A stretch of 36,064 nucleotides of DNA from Gammaproteobacteria bacterium (lineage in GTDB: Bacteria > Pseudomonadota > Gammaproteobacteria > Arenicellales > JAANXG01), in assembly GCA_024638505.1 (NCBI GenBank), contig JAHEKE010000032.1, positions 1 to 36,064 of the forward strand, given 5' to 3'. This document shows, one piece after another, positions 33,819 through 36,064 of this stretch; positions within the stretch are counted from its first letter, which is position 1; each line of letters starts with the position of its first letter. A model generated the notes under the pieces. The model did not search any database. It was not told where the DNA came from and worked only from the letters and a program-made list of their open reading frames with translations. A program made the position numbers and the translations under genes.

Positions 33819-34167
33819 TGGAGTATCAAGTCACCATTTTTAGTATTGCTGACAACTACCCAGTCTGCGGCTTCGAATACAGCTGACATTTTTAGGCAGT
33901 CATTTAGGAAAACGATAGCCAGATTCGCCGAAGTGAGTGAACCATCCGATAAACGCTGGGTAACGCTCTACGCTGCGCTGAACGTTATCAAACTCAAAGG
34001 CTTCGATCCAGACGAATTCACCATCATCGGCTTCTGCTGTTGGTCGGATAGATTTAGGTCAATTTCACAAAATGAAACCGAGCGAGTGTCTTAAACGTGG
34101 ATGGACTTATATGGACGCCTTGCTCGTACCGTACGCGCCATCTTGTATGCAGCCGATGCAAGGGCGA

Positions 34168-34223
34168 AACGTCCGGTGTGCACGGTGGGCGTTCAAATCA
34201 GGGCGTGCAATCGCCCGGACGTT
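34168..34223. repeat. Spaced inverted repeat
   Basis: AACGTCCGG (34168-34176) and CCGGACGTT (34215-34223) are perfect 9-bp complements, 38 bases apart. The loop holds further GGGCG/CGCCC complementarity, so a larger folded structure is possible. No known RNA family is recognised. Confidence 0.4.
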
Positions 34224-34345
34224 CACGGTGGCCCTGCAGTGAACCGGGGGTATTCTAAGTCTTTGATTTAACTGGTGGCTATGGGTTCCATAGAATATAA
34301 TCCACAACCTATTGATAAATAATGATAAATCTTACTATGGGCGAA

Positions 34346-34369
34346 GAGTTGCCCCCATAGTTGCCCCCA
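34346..34369. repeat. 12-bp tandem direct repeat near the integrase gene
   Basis: AGTTGCCCCCAT occurs twice with no gap (34346-34357, 34358-34369), about 70 bp past the 3' end of the recombinase gene. Short direct repeats next to a tyrosine recombinase gene are often arm-type binding sites or part of an attachment site. That role is inference. Confidence 0.5.
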
Positions 34370-34436
34370 TTCATTGGTTGTTACCCATGGTAGGTGAAAG
34401 CGAACCAAACGACGGATCGCTCTCACCCTGCCAGTG

Positions 34437-35063
34437 CTACACCTCGGTCTGCTCAGCCATCTCTAAAGCATCATCAACTTCCACGCCTAAATACCGAACC
34501 GTACTCTCAAGATTCTGATGACCTAATAACAGTTGTACGGCACGCAAATTCTTCGTGCGTCGGTAGATGAGCGCCGGTTTGGTCCGCCGCAGCGAATGTG
34601 TACCGTAATCCGCCGGATTAAGTCCGATCTCAGACACCCAGGAACCCACCAGCCGATGATACTGACGGGTCGATAGATGTGGTAACGCTCTATAGCGGCT
34701 GGGGAATAGGAAATCGCTGGCCCGTAGCCCCTTATGCTCGATCCATGTCAGGAGAGATTCCCTCGTCTGCTGCATAATCTCGAACTGCACGGGTCTGTGA
34801 GTCTTCCGCTGTATCACCATGGCGCGGGACACGATCTGTTGCCCCCGGAAAACATCATCCACCCGGAGGGTGACCAGGTCACAGGCCCGAAGTTTGCTGT
34901 CAATGGCCAGATTGAATAAAGCCAGGTCGCGGATACGTTTACCTAGCTGCAACCTAATCCGGATCGCCCAGATTTCTTTGAGCTTGAGCGGCGGTTTCTG
35001 GCCTGTTATTTTTCCCTTATTCCAGGGTTCATGCTTTGGGGATTCATGTGCGAGTAAATGCAT
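34437..35063 (-). CDS. Tyrosine recombinase / integrase, catalytic domain only
   Basis: 208 residues from the ATG at 35063 (MHLLAHESPKHEPW), chosen because GGAGGA lies 7 bases upstream. The frame is open five codons more, to 35078. All six catalytic residues of the family are present: Arg59 (SKLRACDL), Lys87 (QRKTHR), His156 and Arg159 (THSLRR), His182 (LLLGHQNLESTVRY) and nucleophile Tyr191. Only about 28 residues precede the catalytic domain, so the usual SAM-like core-binding domain is missing. Such short recombinases are known in proteobacteria. It may serve a small integrated element. Confidence 0.92.
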   Translation of the reverse strand: MHLLAHESPKHEPWNKGKITGQKPPLKLKEIWAIRIRLQLGKRIRDLALFNLAIDSKLRACDLVTLRVDDVFRGQQIVSRAMVIQRKTHRPVQFEIMQQTRESLLTWIEHKGLRASDFLFPSRYRALPHLSTRQYHRLVGSWVSEIGLNPADYGTHSLRRTKPALIYRRTKNLRAVQLLLGHQNLESTVRYLGVEVDDALEMAEQTEV

Positions 35064-35389
35064 AATAGATTCCTCCATCGTAGTGAAAGGAGCCTAATTT
35101 TTGCTTATAGGCTGTGCCCGCTTTACACAGTGCAACGGAAGATCGATTTTGCCATGGACTGCTCGACTACTGCGCCAAGCGATCTTCTCAGTCCGGCCAA
35201 ATGCGGACGACCGGGCGAGCCTAGATGGACGGCCGCAACTCACAACGGTCTTTCGGGGATTCAGAGCGAATGCGTGCTCACGACCATCTCAGACGTTCGA
35301 AGAATCGTTGGTCAGATGGCTGTTTCTGGATCTTGTAACCGGTCTCCCAAATAGTGTGATCGCTCGCACGATCAAGTATTAAGCAGTCT
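35064..35389. other. Intergenic stretch upstream of the integrase gene
   Basis: About 325 bp. CTGTG (35112-35116) and CACAG (35126-35130) form a small dyad upstream of the integrase start that could be an operator. Open frames here are short, on mixed strands and without family. The stretch also lies downstream of the membrane-protein gene. Confidence 0.35.
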
Positions 35390-35905
35390 TTAAGCAGACG
35401 AAAAGCTCTGAAAAAGTCCGGATAAAAACAGCAGTGCAAAGGAAATTCCGGTGGCAAAGAGTGCACGCACAAACCTTCGCCGCTTTAACTCACGAAGCTT
35501 CGATATTTTCAGCAGTTCAAAGGCAAGCTCACGGATCGGTTCAGCCCGCCCCGCAGCTCCTATGAGTTCTCCAACGTCGGCATGCTTATTCGGGTCAACA
35601 TAAAGAATGTGCTCAAGATTCTCCTCGGACTGAGAAAGTTGCGGTGCCGTTTTCCGGGAAGGATACAGTACAAGACCGAAAAGCAGTATCGGCAGGATAA
35701 CGATGCCCCACGCCACGAGTATATACAGAACGCCCGCCTCGCCAGTTTCCCCGAGCGCATCATTGACCTGGGATACGATTCCTAAGGCGAAGATATAGCC
35801 AACACCAACGATCTGCGCCTTCGTGTCGTAAGCCCGTACGGTCGCTTGTGCTTCGTTTAGGCTATCACGCATTAAATCTATCGAATTCTCCGCACTTGGC
35901 TCCAT
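35390..35905 (-). CDS. Small membrane protein with Pycsar/DUF5706-like topology
   Basis: A 171-residue protein. It has a soluble N-terminal helix (SIDLMRDSLNEAQATVRAYDTKAQ), then two membrane helices (about 33-50 and 60-82: VLYILVAWGIVILPILLFGLVLYP), a polar loop (about 83-135), a charged helix ELLKISKLRELKRRRF and a last membrane helix ALLFLSGLF. The order helix with a YDxKA motif, two-helix hairpin, soluble loop and C-terminal helix recalls PycTM/DUF5706 membrane effectors of Pycsar-type anti-phage systems. No pyrimidine cyclase is seen, but only 159 bp of upstream sequence are in the window. The match is by topology and the D-x-K-A motif only. Confidence 0.6.
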   Translation of the reverse strand: MEPSAENSIDLMRDSLNEAQATVRAYDTKAQIVGVGYIFALGIVSQVNDALGETGEAGVLYILVAWGIVILPILLFGLVLYPSRKTAPQLSQSEENLEHILYVDPNKHADVGELIGAAGRAEPIRELAFELLKISKLRELKRRRFVRALFATGISFALLFLSGLFQSFSSA

Positions 35906-36064
35906 CTTGTTGCATCCACTGATATCTTCATTAAGTCGGCGGGAATTATATTAGATAAGTCGCTCCTTGGCCGAGAACTGCCCGAGTGCGAAGGTACGTG
36001 AACGGCAGTAACGGGCAACTTGCAGTTGTAGCGTTATCAGGTCGCGACCGGCCGCATTGGGTCG
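35906..36064. other. Window end, upstream of the membrane-protein gene
   Basis: Probable promoter region of the membrane-protein gene. No coding frame or recognised site is visible before the window ends. Confidence 0.3.

Larger units (their letters stand above)
33819..34436. other. Long non-coding stretch with repeats
   Basis: About 620 bp with no supported gene. The plus-strand frame 33846-34094 (82 residues) and minus-strand frame 34107-34307 show no family and no ribosome-binding site. The stretch contains the inverted repeat at 34168-34223 and the 12-bp tandem repeat at 34346-34369, listed separately. Confidence 0.4.

Noticed and set aside
33846-34094. 82-residue plus-strand frame
   Set aside because: No ribosome-binding site, no family and no conserved pattern. 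Starts next to the adaptor promoter region.
35112-35130. LexA-like box upstream of the integrase gene
   Set aside because: CTGT and ACAG are 11 bases apart, not the 8 of the gammaproteobacterial SOS box, so SOS control is not supported.

Overview
The window looks like a chromosomal segment of an uncultured or marine-type gammaproteobacterium. The evidence is the gene families: the tail of FtsH, a TonB-dependent receptor, an RND efflux pump with a lipoprotein adaptor, a Bcr/CflA-type MFS pump, a sigma-like GST, and a class III cyclase fused to TolB-like and TPR domains. Placement below class is inference. No rRNA, tRNA or CRISPR array was recognised.

Layout. 1-5.7 kb: 3' end of ftsH, a periplasmic DUF411 metal-binding protein, an ATP-dependent DNA ligase (minus), a TauE/SafE permease followed by a mandelate-racemase-like enolase superfamily enzyme, and two small unknown genes. 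5.7-10.4 kb: a low-coding stretch, an outer-membrane beta-barrel protein, a SnoaL-like protein, a TonB-dependent receptor and a DUF1326 protein. 10.5-15.1 kb: a cyclase/TolB/TPR protein, a small lysine-rich ORF, a decayed HupE/UreJ gene and an ABC-2 exporter operon. 15.4-19.7 kb: an MFS drug pump, a YHS-domain protein, a GST and an APC amino-acid permease. 20.0-24.2 kb: a 1396-residue AsmA-like envelope protein built from about five diverged repeats. 24.4-27.9 kb: an M24-fold hydrolase that has lost most metal ligands, and a two-gene operon of exported proteins (one beta-rich and Fn3-like, one with an STN-like domain plus six HEAT repeats).

27.9-29.7 kb is the clearest accessory island. Two 166-bp direct repeats (163/166 identical) bracket a higB-higA toxin-antitoxin module and the 3' remnant of an alpha/beta hydrolase. 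The module is bounded by complementary attC-like half sites (15 of 18 bp), as expected of an integron gene cassette, although no integron integrase is in the window. 29.7-33.8 kb: an RND pump and its adaptor. 34.4-35.9 kb: a tyrosine recombinase consisting almost only of its catalytic domain, with a 12-bp tandem repeat past its 3' end, and an orphan membrane protein whose topology resembles Pycsar/DUF5706 effectors.

The envelope theme is strong: efflux (RND, MFS, ABC), outer-membrane proteins, a very large AsmA-like protein and an exported HEAT/Fn3-like pair. The best leads for something undescribed are the HEAT/Fn3-like pair, the repeat-built AsmA-like protein, the cassette-borne higBA island and the integrase-linked membrane protein.
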